A stretch of 48,985 nt of DNA from Sphingomonas sp. PP-CE-3G-477. Lineage in GTDB: Bacteria > Pseudomonadota > Alphaproteobacteria > Sphingomonadales > Sphingomonadaceae. Positions 22,972-31,926 of this stretch are shown one piece after another (the stretch's first letter is position 1; each line of letters opens with the position of its first letter). The stretch is taken from assembly GCF_003050745.1 (NCBI RefSeq), contig NZ_QAOF01000014.1, forward strand, positions 1-48,985. Direction: 5' to 3'. A program made the position numbers and the translations under genes. Under the pieces are notes generated by a model. That model saw nothing but the letters and a program-made list of their open reading frames with translations. It was not told the origin of the DNA and ran no database searches.

Positions 22972-24462
22972 TCAAAGGGTTGGGCGGGCGACGTGGATCG
23001 CCGCGGTATCGTCTGCGTAGATCCGTCGCCATGCCGGATCGTGATCGAGCCGCTTCGCCAGCGGCGAGTGCGGCGGCAGGATCGTCCAGCCGAAATGCCA
23101 CTTTGCATTCGCCGCCCGCCAGCGCGTCGCATCGCCAGCTGCTATGGCGAAATAGTCGAGTGCGAAGGTGTCGCCGTACATGTCCGATCGGCCGTCGATA
23201 TAGGGGCGGATACCGGCAAGGATGAGCGGTCCGCCGAAGCTGTATTCGTTGAAGACGCGTGCGTCGCGCAACGACCGCGGCAGGTGCTGCAATGCCGTTG
23301 CGGGGATGCCTTCGCTGTCGGTCCGCACGACCGGGACCGCGACCCGGTATGCCGTGAGCGCGATTGCGAGCAGCAGGACCAGGCCGCCGATCAGACGCGT
23401 ATCGCGGCGGGCCGTCGCCGACTTGGGCGCGGTGGCAGTTGCGGATGTCCAGGCTGCGCCGAGCGGCTGTGCGAGTATCAGGACGCCGACGATGATCAGC
23501 ACGCTCTCCTGCCGGGTATGCTGCAAGGCCAAGTGCAGGACGCCGAGCAGAAGCAGCAGGCGAACCGGCGGTATGCGGACCGGCTTGGCGAGCAGGAAGA
23601 ACAGCGTCGCGAGAAGGATCGCCTCGGGGGCGGCGAAGGTGGAAAAATTGGCGGGCTGCCACTCGCCGAGATGCGCCAGCAGTTTCAGGCCGTTGACGTA
23701 GAACGGAAAGACGAAGCCGCCGAAACCAGCCGGTGTCGCCAGTGCGGCAATACCGGAACACGCGCCGAACACGCCCCAACCGACGATGACCGCGTGGCGA
23801 TCTGTGGGGACTTCGGCGATCAGGGCTTCGAGCGCGAACACCGCGGCGAGCGCCAGCCCGAAGATGAAGCTGCCATGTGCGTTCGCCCAGATCAGCATCA
23901 GCGGCACGAGGACGAGCGGCGGTGCCCGGCCTCGTTCGCGCGCGTGAAGAAGCGCGATAAGCCACCCAGCCAGCAGTGGGAGGGCGAGGATGTGCGGACG
24001 CGCGAGCAGCGACGGCGCAATACCCGGCGCTGTCAGCAGCAGCGCGACGATGCTCGCCCGGATACTCATCCAGCGGCAGAGCTGGGAGGCGACCAGCGCG
24101 TAGAGCGTCGCCATCGCTGCGCCGGTCAGCAGGTTCAGCCCGGTCCACCCCGCCGCGCGGTAGCTCGCGTACATCGCCAGTTCGGAGAGCCATTCATGCG
24201 CGACCCAGGGGCGTCCTGCGGCGGTAAACGAAAAGGGATCGTGCGTCGGGACGCTGCCGTGCGCGACGATCCACGCGCCGGTCGCGAGATGCCAGCCGGT
24301 GTCGCCGTCGAGCAGCAGCGTCGGGAGGACGATCGTGAACGCGAACGCCGCAAATCCGGCGAGCAGTGCAAAGATCGCGCGCGGGGTGGTGATGATCGTG
24401 GTTGCGACCTCAGGTGCGGGTGTGGGCGGGGCCGGAGGGAGGATGCTTGGCGACGTCGTCAT
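22972..24462 (-). CDS. Polytopic membrane protein, GT-C glycosyltransferase-like
   Basis: 496 residues with about ten hydrophobic helices and a soluble C-terminal tail. The first loop reads DGDTGWHLATGAWIVAHG followed by DPFSFTAAGRPWVAHEWLSE, which resembles the acidic first loop of GT-C enzymes. The C-terminal NEYSFGGPLILAGIRPYIDGRSDMYGD pattern is seen in uncharacterised membrane proteins of this kind. Donor and acceptor unknown. It sits inside the oxidase locus between ctaD and ctaB, separated from ctaD by a terminator and 213 bases, so it is probably not part of the oxidase itself. Confidence 0.7.
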   Translation of the reverse strand: MTTSPSILPPAPPTPAPEVATTIITTPRAIFALLAGFAAFAFTIVLPTLLLDGDTGWHLATGAWIVAHGSVPTHDPFSFTAAGRPWVAHEWLSELAMYASYRAAGWTGLNLLTGAAMATLYALVASQLCRWMSIRASIVALLLTAPGIAPSLLARPHILALPLLAGWLIALLHARERGRAPPLVLVPLMLIWANAHGSFIFGLALAAVFALEALIAEVPTDRHAVIVGWGVFGACSGIAALATPAGFGGFVFPFYVNGLKLLAHLGEWQPANFSTFAAPEAILLATLFFLLAKPVRIPPVRLLLLLGVLHLALQHTRQESVLIIVGVLILAQPLGAAWTSATATAPKSATARRDTRLIGGLVLLLAIALTAYRVAVPVVRTDSEGIPATALQHLPRSLRDARVFNEYSFGGPLILAGIRPYIDGRSDMYGDTFALDYFAIAAGDATRWRAANAKWHFGWTILPPHSPLAKRLDHDPAWRRIYADDTAAIHVARPTL

Positions 24463-24546
24463 GAGGGAGGGATAGCGCGATTGTCCTCCGGAAAGATGAA
24501 TCTGGGTCTTGCTGGCGCTGGGCGTGTCGGTGGGGGACGCTCGACG

Positions 24547-24576
24547 AAAAAACGCCCCGGGTTTCCCCGAGGCGTT
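24547..24576 (-). terminator. Intrinsic terminator after ctaD
   Basis: Read on the minus strand: AACGCCTCGGGG-AAA-CCCGGGGCGTT followed by a T-run (the A-run 24547-24552 on the plus strand). It lies about 100 bases downstream of the ctaD stop and should end the ctaC-ctaD transcript before the GT-C-like gene. Confidence 0.88.
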
Positions 24577-24595
24577 TGGTTCTCCTGGCTGGCCC

Positions 24596-24620
24596 CGACA
24601 CGGGAGTAAATCCCGTGTCG
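24596..24620. repeat. Perfect 10-bp stem hairpin
   Basis: CGACACGGGA at 24596-24605 and TCCCGTGTCG at 24611-24620 with a 5-base loop, between the ctaD stop and the terminator. Possibly a 3'-end stabilising hairpin. Confidence 0.7.
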
Positions 24621-24675
24621 TCGGACGCGGCTTTGCCGCGCCGGCCGGGCGGGGGCCTGAGGGCCCTTGTCCGCC

Positions 24676-26337
24676 TTAATCGATCTTAGGCAGCGTATCG
24701 AACTGGTGGTACGGCGGCGGCGAGGAGATCGTCCACTCCAGCGTCGTCGCGCCGTCGCCCCAAGGGTTGTCGCCTGCCTTCTTGCCGGCCGCCAGCGACC
24801 AGATCAGGTTGACAAAGAACACCACCATGCCCGCGGCCATGATCATGTAGCCGACCGACGCGACCGTGTTCCAATGCTCGTACTCCGGCGTGTAGTCCGG
24901 GATGCGGCGCGGCATGCCCTGCAAGCCCAGGAAGTGCATCGGGAAGAACATCACGTTCACGCCGACGAAGAACACCCAGAAGTGCAGCTGGCCGAGGAAC
25001 TCGTTGTACATCTTGCCGGTCATCTTCGGGAACCAGTAATAGAACCCGGCGAACAGCGAGAAGACCGCGCCCAGCGACAACACGTAGTGGAAATGCGCCA
25101 CCACGTAATACGTGTCCTGCATGTAATCGTCGATGCCGCCGTTGGCGAGCACGACGCCGGTAACGCCGCCGACGGTGAACATGAAGATGAACCCGATCGA
25201 CCACACCATCGGCGTCTTGAAGGTGAGCGAGCCGCCCCACATCGTCGCGATCCACGAGAAGATCTTGATGCCGGTCGGCACCGCGATGACCATCGTCGCC
25301 GCGGTGAAGTACATCTTGGTGTTCACGCTGAGGCCGGTGGTGAACATGTGGTGCGCCCACACGACGAACCCGACCACGCCGATCGCGACCATCGCATAGG
25401 CCATGCCGAGATAGCCGAAGACGGGCTTGCGGCTGAACGTCGAGATGATCTGGCTGACGATGCCGAAGCCCGGCAGGATCATGATGTAGACTTCGGGATG
25501 GCCGAAGAACCAGAACAGATGCTGGTACAGGACGGGGTCGCCGCCGCCGGCCGGATCGAAGAACGTCGTGCCGAAGTTGCGGTCGGTCAGCAGCATCGTG
25601 ATCGCCGCGGCCAGCACCGGCAGCGCCAGCAGCAGCAGGAACGCGGTGACGAGCATCGACCACACGAACAGTGGCATCTTGTGCAGCGTCATGCCCGGCG
25701 CACGCATGTTGAAGATCGTCGTAATGAAGTTGATCGCGCCGAGGATCGACGATGCGCCGGCGAGATGGAGCGCGAGGATCGCCATGTCGGTCGATGGCCC
25801 GGGCTCGCCGTAGGTCGAGAGCGGGGCATAGAGCGTCCAGCCGTTACCCGCGCCACCGAAGAACGGTGACGCCAGCAGCAGCGTGAAGGCGGGGATCAGC
25901 AGCCAGAACGACACGTTGTTCATGCGCGGGAACGCCATGTCTGGCGCGCCGATCATGATCGGCACGAACCAGTTGCCGAAGCCACCGACCATCGCCGGCA
26001 TGACCATGAAGAACACCATGATCAGGCCGTGCGCGGTGATCAGCACGTTCCAGAGATGGAGCGATTCGTCGAGGCTGGCGGGGCCGCCGTGGAGCATGCT
26101 CGCCCAGCCCTGCAGATACTGGATGCCGGGATGCGCGAGCTCGGCGCGCATAAGCCCCGAGACCGAGCCGCCGATGATCCCCGCGACGATCGCGAAGATC
26201 AGGTACAGCGTGCCGATGTCCTTGTGGTTGGTCGACATGAACCAACGCGCGAAGAAACCCGGTTTATGATAGGTATCGTGGTGGTCGTGCGATTCGTGCG
26301 CGACGAACGCCGACGGATGGAGAGCGGTGTCGGTCAT
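24676..26337 (-). CDS. ctaD: Cytochrome c oxidase subunit I (aa3 type)
   Basis: 553 residues, about twelve transmembrane helices. FARWFMSTNHKDIGTLYLIF at the start; haem ligand His in TAHGLIMVFFMVMPA; CuB site in FWFFGHPEVYIMILPGFG with His and cross-linked Tyr, and AHHMFTTG; the haem a/a3 His pair in VVAHFHYVLSLGA. The glutamate of the D-channel is in GHPEVY. Catalytic core of the respiratory terminal oxidase, reducing oxygen and pumping protons. It begins 1 base after the ctaC stop. Confidence 0.98.
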   Translation of the reverse strand: MTDTALHPSAFVAHESHDHHDTYHKPGFFARWFMSTNHKDIGTLYLIFAIVAGIIGGSVSGLMRAELAHPGIQYLQGWASMLHGGPASLDESLHLWNVLITAHGLIMVFFMVMPAMVGGFGNWFVPIMIGAPDMAFPRMNNVSFWLLIPAFTLLLASPFFGGAGNGWTLYAPLSTYGEPGPSTDMAILALHLAGASSILGAINFITTIFNMRAPGMTLHKMPLFVWSMLVTAFLLLLALPVLAAAITMLLTDRNFGTTFFDPAGGGDPVLYQHLFWFFGHPEVYIMILPGFGIVSQIISTFSRKPVFGYLGMAYAMVAIGVVGFVVWAHHMFTTGLSVNTKMYFTAATMVIAVPTGIKIFSWIATMWGGSLTFKTPMVWSIGFIFMFTVGGVTGVVLANGGIDDYMQDTYYVVAHFHYVLSLGAVFSLFAGFYYWFPKMTGKMYNEFLGQLHFWVFFVGVNVMFFPMHFLGLQGMPRRIPDYTPEYEHWNTVASVGYMIMAAGMVVFFVNLIWSLAAGKKAGDNPWGDGATTLEWTISSPPPYHQFDTLPKID

Positions 26338-26338
26338 C

Positions 26339-27508
26339 TTACTGTCCCGCGTTGCCGGCGCCGGCCGGGTTTGAGGTGGCGCCCTGCGTCGTTGCGGGGG
26401 CTGCGGTTGTCACGTTTTCCACGGGGCCGGTGGCGTTCGCCGTCTCTGCGGCCTCCTCGACCTTCGCCGCAGAGCCATCGGCGCCGGGCTGCGGGATGAC
26501 CTTGTCGGACGCCTTGCCAGGGGTCGGCATCGTGCCGCCCTTGGCCTTGACCCACGCCGCGTATTCGGCGGGCGGAACGGCCTCGACCGCGATCGGCATA
26601 TAGCCGTGGCGCGCGCCGCAGAGTTCCGAGCACTGGCCGAAATACAGGCCGGGCTTGTCGATCGTGAAGCTGGTCTCGTTCAGGCGACCGGGGATCGCGT
26701 CGAGCTTGATCCAGAACGCCGGCACGGCCCAGCTGTGGATCACGTCGTTCGAGGTCGTGATCAGACGGATCGGCACGCCGACCGGGAGGACGATGCGGTT
26801 GTCGGTGGCGAGGAGCTTGGGGCCGTCGGCATCGGTGCGGCCACGCTCGCCTGCGGCGACATCAGCCTTTTCCTTCAGCATGTTGGCGGTGATCTCGAAG
26901 CCGCCATTGTCCGGATATTGGTAGGTCCAATACCATTGGTTGCCGATCGCCTTCAGTGTCACGGCACCCGAGGGGGCCGGCTTGAACTGCGCCTGGAGCA
27001 GGCCGATCGACGGGACCGCGATCAGCACTAGGATCACGACCGGGGCGAGCGTCCAGAGGATCTCGATCGCGGTGTTGTGGCTGGTCTTCGACGCGACCGG
27101 ATTGCGTGCCTTGCGGTAGCGGAACGAGACCCAGAACAGCAGCGCGAGGACGAACAGCGAGATGATCGTGATCGTCGGCACCAGGATCGAATTGTGCATC
27201 CAGTGCGCGAACTGGCCGTTCTTGGTCACCTGGGGCTGGAGGCCGAACAGGCCGTCGGTCGGCTGGCCGATCATCGCCTTGACCGTCATCGCGGGGGCGC
27301 CGTCCATCGCCAGCTCGGGGCTGTTCGGGTTGGCGGTGGGTTTCGCAGCGGCCGTGGTTGGCGCGGTGTTCGAGACACCGGCTGGCGCCGCGGCGGCCTG
27401 CGGTGTTGGCGTGGCAGCCGGCTGGGCCGCATGCCCGGCGACACCACCGAGACTCGCCAGTGCGAGCCCCGCTGCCATCGCAAATCCTCTCATCCCCATC
27501 TTGCGCAT
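26339..27508 (-). CDS. ctaC: Cytochrome c oxidase subunit II
   Basis: 389 residues from ATG 27508: signal peptide (MGMRGFAMAAGLALASLGGVAGHA), an Ala/Pro/Thr-rich linker to about 70, two membrane helices at about 108-127 and 150-170, then the cupredoxin domain. The CuA ligands are complete: His258 (DVIHSW), Cys293, Glu295, Cys297, His301 and Met304 (CSELCGARHGYM). A low-complexity tail from about 325 (Ala/Thr/Pro/Gly-rich, no haem c motif) is longer than usual. ATGs at codons 4 and 6 are alternative starts. Confidence 0.96.
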   Translation of the reverse strand: MRKMGMRGFAMAAGLALASLGGVAGHAAQPAATPTPQAAAAPAGVSNTAPTTAAAKPTANPNSPELAMDGAPAMTVKAMIGQPTDGLFGLQPQVTKNGQFAHWMHNSILVPTITIISLFVLALLFWVSFRYRKARNPVASKTSHNTAIEILWTLAPVVILVLIAVPSIGLLQAQFKPAPSGAVTLKAIGNQWYWTYQYPDNGGFEITANMLKEKADVAAGERGRTDADGPKLLATDNRIVLPVGVPIRLITTSNDVIHSWAVPAFWIKLDAIPGRLNETSFTIDKPGLYFGQCSELCGARHGYMPIAVEAVPPAEYAAWVKAKGGTMPTPGKASDKVIPQPGADGSAAKVEEAAETANATGPVENVTTAAPATTQGATSNPAGAGNAGQ

Positions 27509-27652
27509 CGTTTTTCTTGACCCCGGTTTATAGCGAACCCGATTCCGGACGCGCGGATGTCTGCTTATGATTTGGGTAGAGCTATACCCAGCGGGGGGGC
27601 TCGCCTCAAGCATTGTCTGGTATGGGCCCTTCAGGCGGCCGTACTAACCGCC
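27509..27652. other. Upstream region of ctaC
   Basis: Holds no gene. It contains a TGGGTA/TACCCA dyad at 27573-27578 and 27585-27590 and, on the minus strand, a CTATAA sequence about 20 bases before the ctaC ATG that could be a -10 box, though no clear -35 accompanies it. With the REP unit that follows it makes up most of the 341-base gap to pyrE. Confidence 0.35.
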
Positions 27653-27734
27653 CGTCATCCTGACGAAAGTCAGGACCCAGAGCCACAGGGGACGGCGTTC
27701 GTGATCCTGGGTCCTGACTTTCGTCAGGATGACG
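27653..27734. repeat. REP-like hairpin pair, CCTGAC family
   Basis: The third copy of the 3333-3414 type, with TCCTGAC-GAAA-GTCAGGA and its inverted partner, between divergent ctaC and pyrE. Confidence 0.9.
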
Positions 27735-27849
27735 GAGGAGAGGCGGGGTGCAATGAAACGTGGGATAACGGTGAGCCGCCGGTTCTCGTTGCACGCAGTT
27801 TCGCGCGCTCGTATCAGCGCGGGCAGACCATTTGGAGCGATGACCCGCG

Positions 27850-28434
27850 ATGACCGAAGACGACGTGCTCGCCGAATTCCGCGCTGCCGAAGCGTTGCTC
27901 GAAGGGCATTTCATCCTGTCCTCCGGCCTGCGCAGTTCGCGCTACCTGCAATGCGCGCGGGTGTTGATGGACCCCGCACGTGGCGCTCGGTTGTCGGAGG
28001 CGCTGGTGGCGTCGATCCCGGCGGAGTTGCGCGCGCAGATCGATATCGTGGTGTCGCCGGCGATGGGCGGCGTCATCGCCGGCCACGAGATGGGCCGCGC
28101 GCTGGGTGTCGAGGCGGTATTCCTCGAACGCCCCGACGGCGTGTTCGAACTGCGCCGCGGGTTCCGCCTCGCGCCCGGCCAGCGCGTGCTGATGATGGAG
28201 GACGTCGTCACCACCGGGCTGTCGTCGCGCGAGGCGATTGCGGCGATCGGGCGGGCTGGCGGCGTGACGGTCGCGGCGGCGGCCTTGGTCGATCGCTCGA
28301 ACGGGACGGCGGATCTTGGCGTGCCGTTCTTCCCGCTGATCCGGCTCGACGTGCCGACCTATCCGGCGGACGCCTTGCCGCGCGAACTGGCGGCGATCCC
28401 CGCGATCAAGCCAGGCAGCAGGGCTGCGGCATGA
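27850..28434 (+). CDS. pyrE: Orotate phosphoribosyltransferase
   Basis: Converts orotate and PRPP to OMP in pyrimidine synthesis. 194 residues: HFILSSGLRSSRYLQCARVL near 20-39, VVSPAMGGVIAGHEMGRALG near 67-86, and the PRPP-binding loop MMEDVVTTGLSSREAIAAI near 117-135. Typical length of the alphaproteobacterial form. Its stop overlaps the pdxJ ATG (ATGA). Confidence 0.96.
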   Translation: MTEDDVLAEFRAAEALLEGHFILSSGLRSSRYLQCARVLMDPARGARLSEALVASIPAELRAQIDIVVSPAMGGVIAGHEMGRALGVEAVFLERPDGVFELRRGFRLAPGQRVLMMEDVVTTGLSSREAIAAIGRAGGVTVAAAALVDRSNGTADLGVPFFPLIRLDVPTYPADALPRELAAIPAIKPGSRAAA

Positions 28435-29159
28435 GCCGGGACCTGCGCCTCGGGGTGAACATCGATCACGTCGCAACGGTGCGGAATGCGCGGGGGGCGG
28501 GGTATCCTGACCCAGTGCGCGCGGCGCTGGTCGCGGCGGCGGCGGGGGGGGACGGGATCACGGCGCATCTGCGCGAGGATCGGCGGCACATCACCGACGA
28601 CGACATCGCGCGGTTGTCGGCCGAACTGACAATCCCGCTCAACCTCGAGATGGCGGCGACCGACGAGATGCTCGGCATCGCGCTGCGCCACAAGCCGCAT
28701 GCCGCGTGCATCGTGCCAGAGAAGCGCGAGGAACTGACGACCGAGGGCGGGCTCGACGTCGCCGGGCATTACGACCGGATGGCGCGGCTGGTCGACGCGC
28801 TCGCGGGAGCGGGGATCCGCGTGTCGCTGTTCATCGAACCGGCTGCGCGCCAGATCGAAGCGGCGGTGCGGCTCAAGGTGCCGGTGATCGAACTTCACAC
28901 CGGGCTGTACGCGGAACTGTCGGGCGAGGCGCGGACGGCGGAGCTGCGCCGGCTGACCGATGCAGCGGCGCTGGCGGCGAAGAACGGCATCGAGGTGCAT
29001 GCCGGGCACGGCCTCACCTACGACAACGTCGCGCCGATCGCGGCTATCCGCCAGGTGCGTGAGCTGAACATCGGGCATTTCCTGGTGGGCGAGGCGCTGT
29101 TCGTTGGGCTTGGCGAGGCGGTTCGGCTGATGCGCGAGGCTATGGATGCGGCGCGATAG
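28431..29159 (+). CDS. pdxJ: Pyridoxine 5'-phosphate synthase
   Basis: Closes the pyridine ring of vitamin B6 in the DXP-dependent pathway. 242 residues, TIM barrel: LRLGVNIDHVATVRNARG at the start, GGDGITAHLREDRRHI near 39-54, CIVPEKREELTTEGGLD, VSLFIEP, VIELHTGLYA and VHAGHGLTYDNV, with the expected acidic and histidine residues. Coupled to pyrE. It supplies PLP, the cofactor used by HemA, GlyA and ThrC in this window. Confidence 0.97.
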   Translation: MSRDLRLGVNIDHVATVRNARGAGYPDPVRAALVAAAAGGDGITAHLREDRRHITDDDIARLSAELTIPLNLEMAATDEMLGIALRHKPHAACIVPEKREELTTEGGLDVAGHYDRMARLVDALAGAGIRVSLFIEPAARQIEAAVRLKVPVIELHTGLYAELSGEARTAELRRLTDAAALAAKNGIEVHAGHGLTYDNVAPIAAIRQVRELNIGHFLVGEALFVGLGEAVRLMREAMDAAR

Positions 29160-29170
29160 AAGCCGCAGCC

Positions 29171-29250
29171 GTCATCCCAGCGAAAGCTGGGATATCATGG
29201 TGACGAAGCGTCCGCTTGCGGCACGAGATCCCAGCTTTCGCTGGGATGAC
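29171..29250. repeat. REP-like hairpin pair, TCCCAGC-GAAA type
   Basis: TCCCAGC-GAAA-GCTGGGA in the left arm, inverted in the right arm, between pdxJ and acpS in a same-strand gene run. Confidence 0.9.
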
Positions 29251-29267
29251 GGGGTTGGGGTGCGGCC

Positions 29268-29702
29268 GTGATCATCGGGCTCGGGTCCGACCTGTGTAAC
29301 ATCGAGCGGATCGCGGCGTCGGTCGAGCGGTTCGGGGAGCGGTTCGAGCAGCGGGTGTTTACCGATGTCGAGCGGGCTAAGGCGGCGCGGCGGCCTTTTA
29401 CCAAGGCGGGGACGCTGGCGAAGCGGTTTGCCGCCAAGGAGGCGTTTTCCAAGGCGGTGGGGACCGGGTTTCGCGCGGGCGTGTTCATGCGCGACATCGG
29501 CGTGGTCAACGCCCCGAGCGGCGCGCCGACATTGGCGCTGACCGGAGGCGCCAAAGCTAGGCTTGACGCGTTGACCCCCGAAGGCCACGCCGCACGCGTG
29601 CATTTGACGATGACCGATGATCATCCGTGGGCGCAGGCCTTTGTGATCATCGAAGCTATACCTCTGATATCCCCGGACATGCGCCAGGATACGAATCGAT
29701 GA
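29268..29702 (+). CDS. acpS: Holo-[acyl-carrier-protein] synthase
   Basis: Transfers 4'-phosphopantetheine from CoA to ACP. 144 residues: MIIGLGSDLCNIERIAASVERFG with the metal-binding Asp8, LAKRFAAKEAFSKAVGTGF with Glu58, and MTDDHPWAQAFVI at the C-terminal strand. GTG start at 29268. A C-terminal extension of about 15 residues overlaps the lepB start (ATGA). The pdxJ-acpS-lepB order is common in alphaproteobacteria. Confidence 0.95.
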   Translation: MIIGLGSDLCNIERIAASVERFGERFEQRVFTDVERAKAARRPFTKAGTLAKRFAAKEAFSKAVGTGFRAGVFMRDIGVVNAPSGAPTLALTGGAKARLDALTPEGHAARVHLTMTDDHPWAQAFVIIEAIPLISPDMRQDTNR

Positions 29703-30679
29703 AGGACGCGGCGTTGGACGGCAACGAGTTCCCCGAAAAGCCCCTCGCGCAGACGACTGCGGCCGATACCGCGCCACCGCCCGGCACCACACCGGAAACG
29801 ACCCGCCGCCGCGGCACCGACTGGTGGGGCGAGGTGAAGGGTATATTCTGGCTGATCCTGGTCGTGCTCGGCTTCCACAGCTTCATCGCCAAGCCCTTCT
29901 ATATCCCAAGCGAATCGATGCTGCCGGGCCTTCGCATCGGCGACCGGCTGGTGGTGACCAAGTTCGCGTATGGCTGGTCGTTCGTGTCGCCGACGATCCC
30001 CAACCCGGTCGCGATCTTCAAGGGCGTGGTGCTGCGCCAGCAAGAAGACAGTTGGAGCGTGTCGCTGCCGTTCATGCACGGCCGCCTGTTCGGCTCGCTG
30101 CCGACGCGCGGCGACGTGGTGATCGTGACGCCGCCGGGGACGCATAACGACTATATCAAGCGCGTCATCGGCCTGCCTGGCGACAAGCTGGCCGTGCGCG
30201 GCGGGATCGTGTTCCTCAACGGCGTCGCGGTGAAGCGGGGCCCCTTGCACGACACGCTGATCCCGGTCGATACCAACAGTCCGTGCAGCGAGATCGACTA
30301 TCCCGGCGCGCGAGAGACGCTGCCCGACGGCCGCGAGATGTGCCGCCTGCCGACCTATACCGAGACGCTCCCCAACGGCCGCCGCTATGAGACGATCGAT
30401 CTCGAATCGGACAGCCAAGGCGACAATTTCGCGGAGATCACGATCCCCGCGAACCACGTCTTCCTGATGGGCGACAACCGCGATCGCTCGGCCGACAGCC
30501 GGTTCGCGCTGAGCCAGCTCGGGCTCGGCGGCCCGGTGCCGTACGAGAATCTTGGCGGCCGTGCGGAGTTCATTACCTTCAGCCTTGATGGCGATGCGAC
30601 GTTCAATCCGCTGAGTTGGTGGAGCTCGCTGCGCTCGGATCGCGCGGGCACCTCGCTGCACCCCGCCAAGGCGAACTGA
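29699..30679 (+). CDS. lepB: Signal peptidase I
   Basis: Membrane serine/lysine protease removing Sec signal peptides. 326 residues: a proline-rich cytoplasmic N-terminus, one membrane helix at about 47-64, Ser73 in IPSESMLPG, Lys154 in DYIKRVIGLPGD, and the GDNRDRSADSRF box near 258. The insert around residues 180-225 is a common large loop. The ATG overlaps the acpS stop. Secreted products of this window (TolB, the M28 peptidase, DUF2141 protein) are expected substrates in general. Confidence 0.96.
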   Translation: MKDAALDGNEFPEKPLAQTTAADTAPPPGTTPETTRRRGTDWWGEVKGIFWLILVVLGFHSFIAKPFYIPSESMLPGLRIGDRLVVTKFAYGWSFVSPTIPNPVAIFKGVVLRQQEDSWSVSLPFMHGRLFGSLPTRGDVVIVTPPGTHNDYIKRVIGLPGDKLAVRGGIVFLNGVAVKRGPLHDTLIPVDTNSPCSEIDYPGARETLPDGREMCRLPTYTETLPNGRRYETIDLESDSQGDNFAEITIPANHVFLMGDNRDRSADSRFALSQLGLGGPVPYENLGGRAEFITFSLDGDATFNPLSWWSSLRSDRAGTSLHPAKAN

Positions 30680-30680
30680 G

Positions 30681-31754
30681 ATGGCCGAGACGAAGACCGT
30701 CGACGAACTGAGCCCGGTCGAGATGCGCGATCCGTTCCTGCGCAAGGAACTGAAGCGCGCGGCGATCTGGCTCGGGCTCGCCTGCGTGATCGCGCTGCTG
30801 ATCGTGCTGGTGCAGCCGTTGCTGATCATCTTTGCCGGCGTCGTGTTCGCAGCCTTGCTCGATGGCGGCGTGCGGCTGCTCGGGCGGGTGCTGCCGATCG
30901 GGCGTGGCTGGCGGTTGCTGATCGTCGTGCTGCTGACGTTCGCGTTCCTGGTGGGCACGTTCGTGCTGACCGGCGTGCAGGTCACCGAACAGGTGACGCA
31001 GCTGCGCTCGACTCTGGAATCGCAGGCCAATCGCTTCACCGGCTATCTGACGTCGCAGGGGCTGATGCCGGGCGCGTCGGACGTCAACGGGATCGTCAAG
31101 CAGGCGCTCGGCTCGGTCGGGCGGGTGACGTCGTGGGTGGGCAGCGCGATCGGCGCGATCACCAGCATGTTCATGATCCTGATCCTCGGGCTTTTCATCG
31201 CGATGGACCCAGGCACGTACTCGCGCGGGCTCCAGTGGATGGTGCCACTCGACCTGCGCCCCGAGTTCGCCAAGACGCTGGTCAAGATGGGCGCGACGTT
31301 GCGGCGGTTGCTCGCCGGGCGGTTGCTCGGGATGGCGGTCGAGGGTGTCGCGAGCGGCATCGCCTTGGCGGTCGGCGGCGTGCCGATGGCGATGCTGCTC
31401 GGCATCATCGCGGGGATTCTCGCGTTCATCCCGAACGTCGGCGCGATCGTGACCGGCGTGCTGATGGTCGCGGTCGGGTTCAGCGCGGGTGTCGATACGG
31501 GGTATTGGGCGATCGGCACGTACCTCGTGGTGCAGACGATCGACGGGTATGTGATCGTGCCGATGGTCGCCAAACGCACGGTGGATCTGCCGCCGGCGTT
31601 GACGCTGGGTGCGCAGATCCTGGCGAGCGCGCTGTTCGGGATCCTGGGGCTGGCGCTGGCCGATCCGATGACCGCGATGTTGAAGACCGCGCTCGAGCGA
31701 CGGTCGGAGCGGGAAGAGGAGAAGGCCGAGGCTGAGGTTGAGGCTACGGCCTGA
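30681..31754 (+). CDS. AI-2E family transporter (PerM/YdiK-like)
   Basis: 357 residues with about seven hydrophobic segments. The PF01594-type signature GxPxAxxxGIIAGILAFIPNVG is visible near residues 230-258, and YVIVPMVAKRTVDLPPALTL follows near 290-310. Members export varied solutes; substrate cannot be inferred. It begins one base after lepB. The C-terminal tail is highly charged (RRSEREEEKAEAEVEA). Confidence 0.9.
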   Translation: MAETKTVDELSPVEMRDPFLRKELKRAAIWLGLACVIALLIVLVQPLLIIFAGVVFAALLDGGVRLLGRVLPIGRGWRLLIVVLLTFAFLVGTFVLTGVQVTEQVTQLRSTLESQANRFTGYLTSQGLMPGASDVNGIVKQALGSVGRVTSWVGSAIGAITSMFMILILGLFIAMDPGTYSRGLQWMVPLDLRPEFAKTLVKMGATLRRLLAGRLLGMAVEGVASGIALAVGGVPMAMLLGIIAGILAFIPNVGAIVTGVLMVAVGFSAGVDTGYWAIGTYLVVQTIDGYVIVPMVAKRTVDLPPALTLGAQILASALFGILGLALADPMTAMLKTALERRSEREEEKAEAEVEATA

Positions 31755-31798
31755 TCGAGTTTAGTGCCCCCTCTTAATCCGGGTTCATCGCCCACCCC

Positions 31799-31873
31799 CG
31801 TCATCCCCGCGGACGCGGGGACCCATATCTTCCGAGGTTTGCCAGTATGGATCCCCGCGTCCACGGGGATGAC
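31799..31873. repeat. REP-like hairpin pair, CCCCGC-GGAC type
   Basis: CCCCGC-GGAC-GCGGGG in the left arm and inverted in the right arm, ending GGGGATGAC, between the convergent permease and glycosyltransferase genes. Confidence 0.9.
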
Positions 31874-31926
31874 AGAAGGTGGGGGCGGAGACCGACAATG
31901 GGGCGGGGGCGAGAAAGGCTAGGGCG

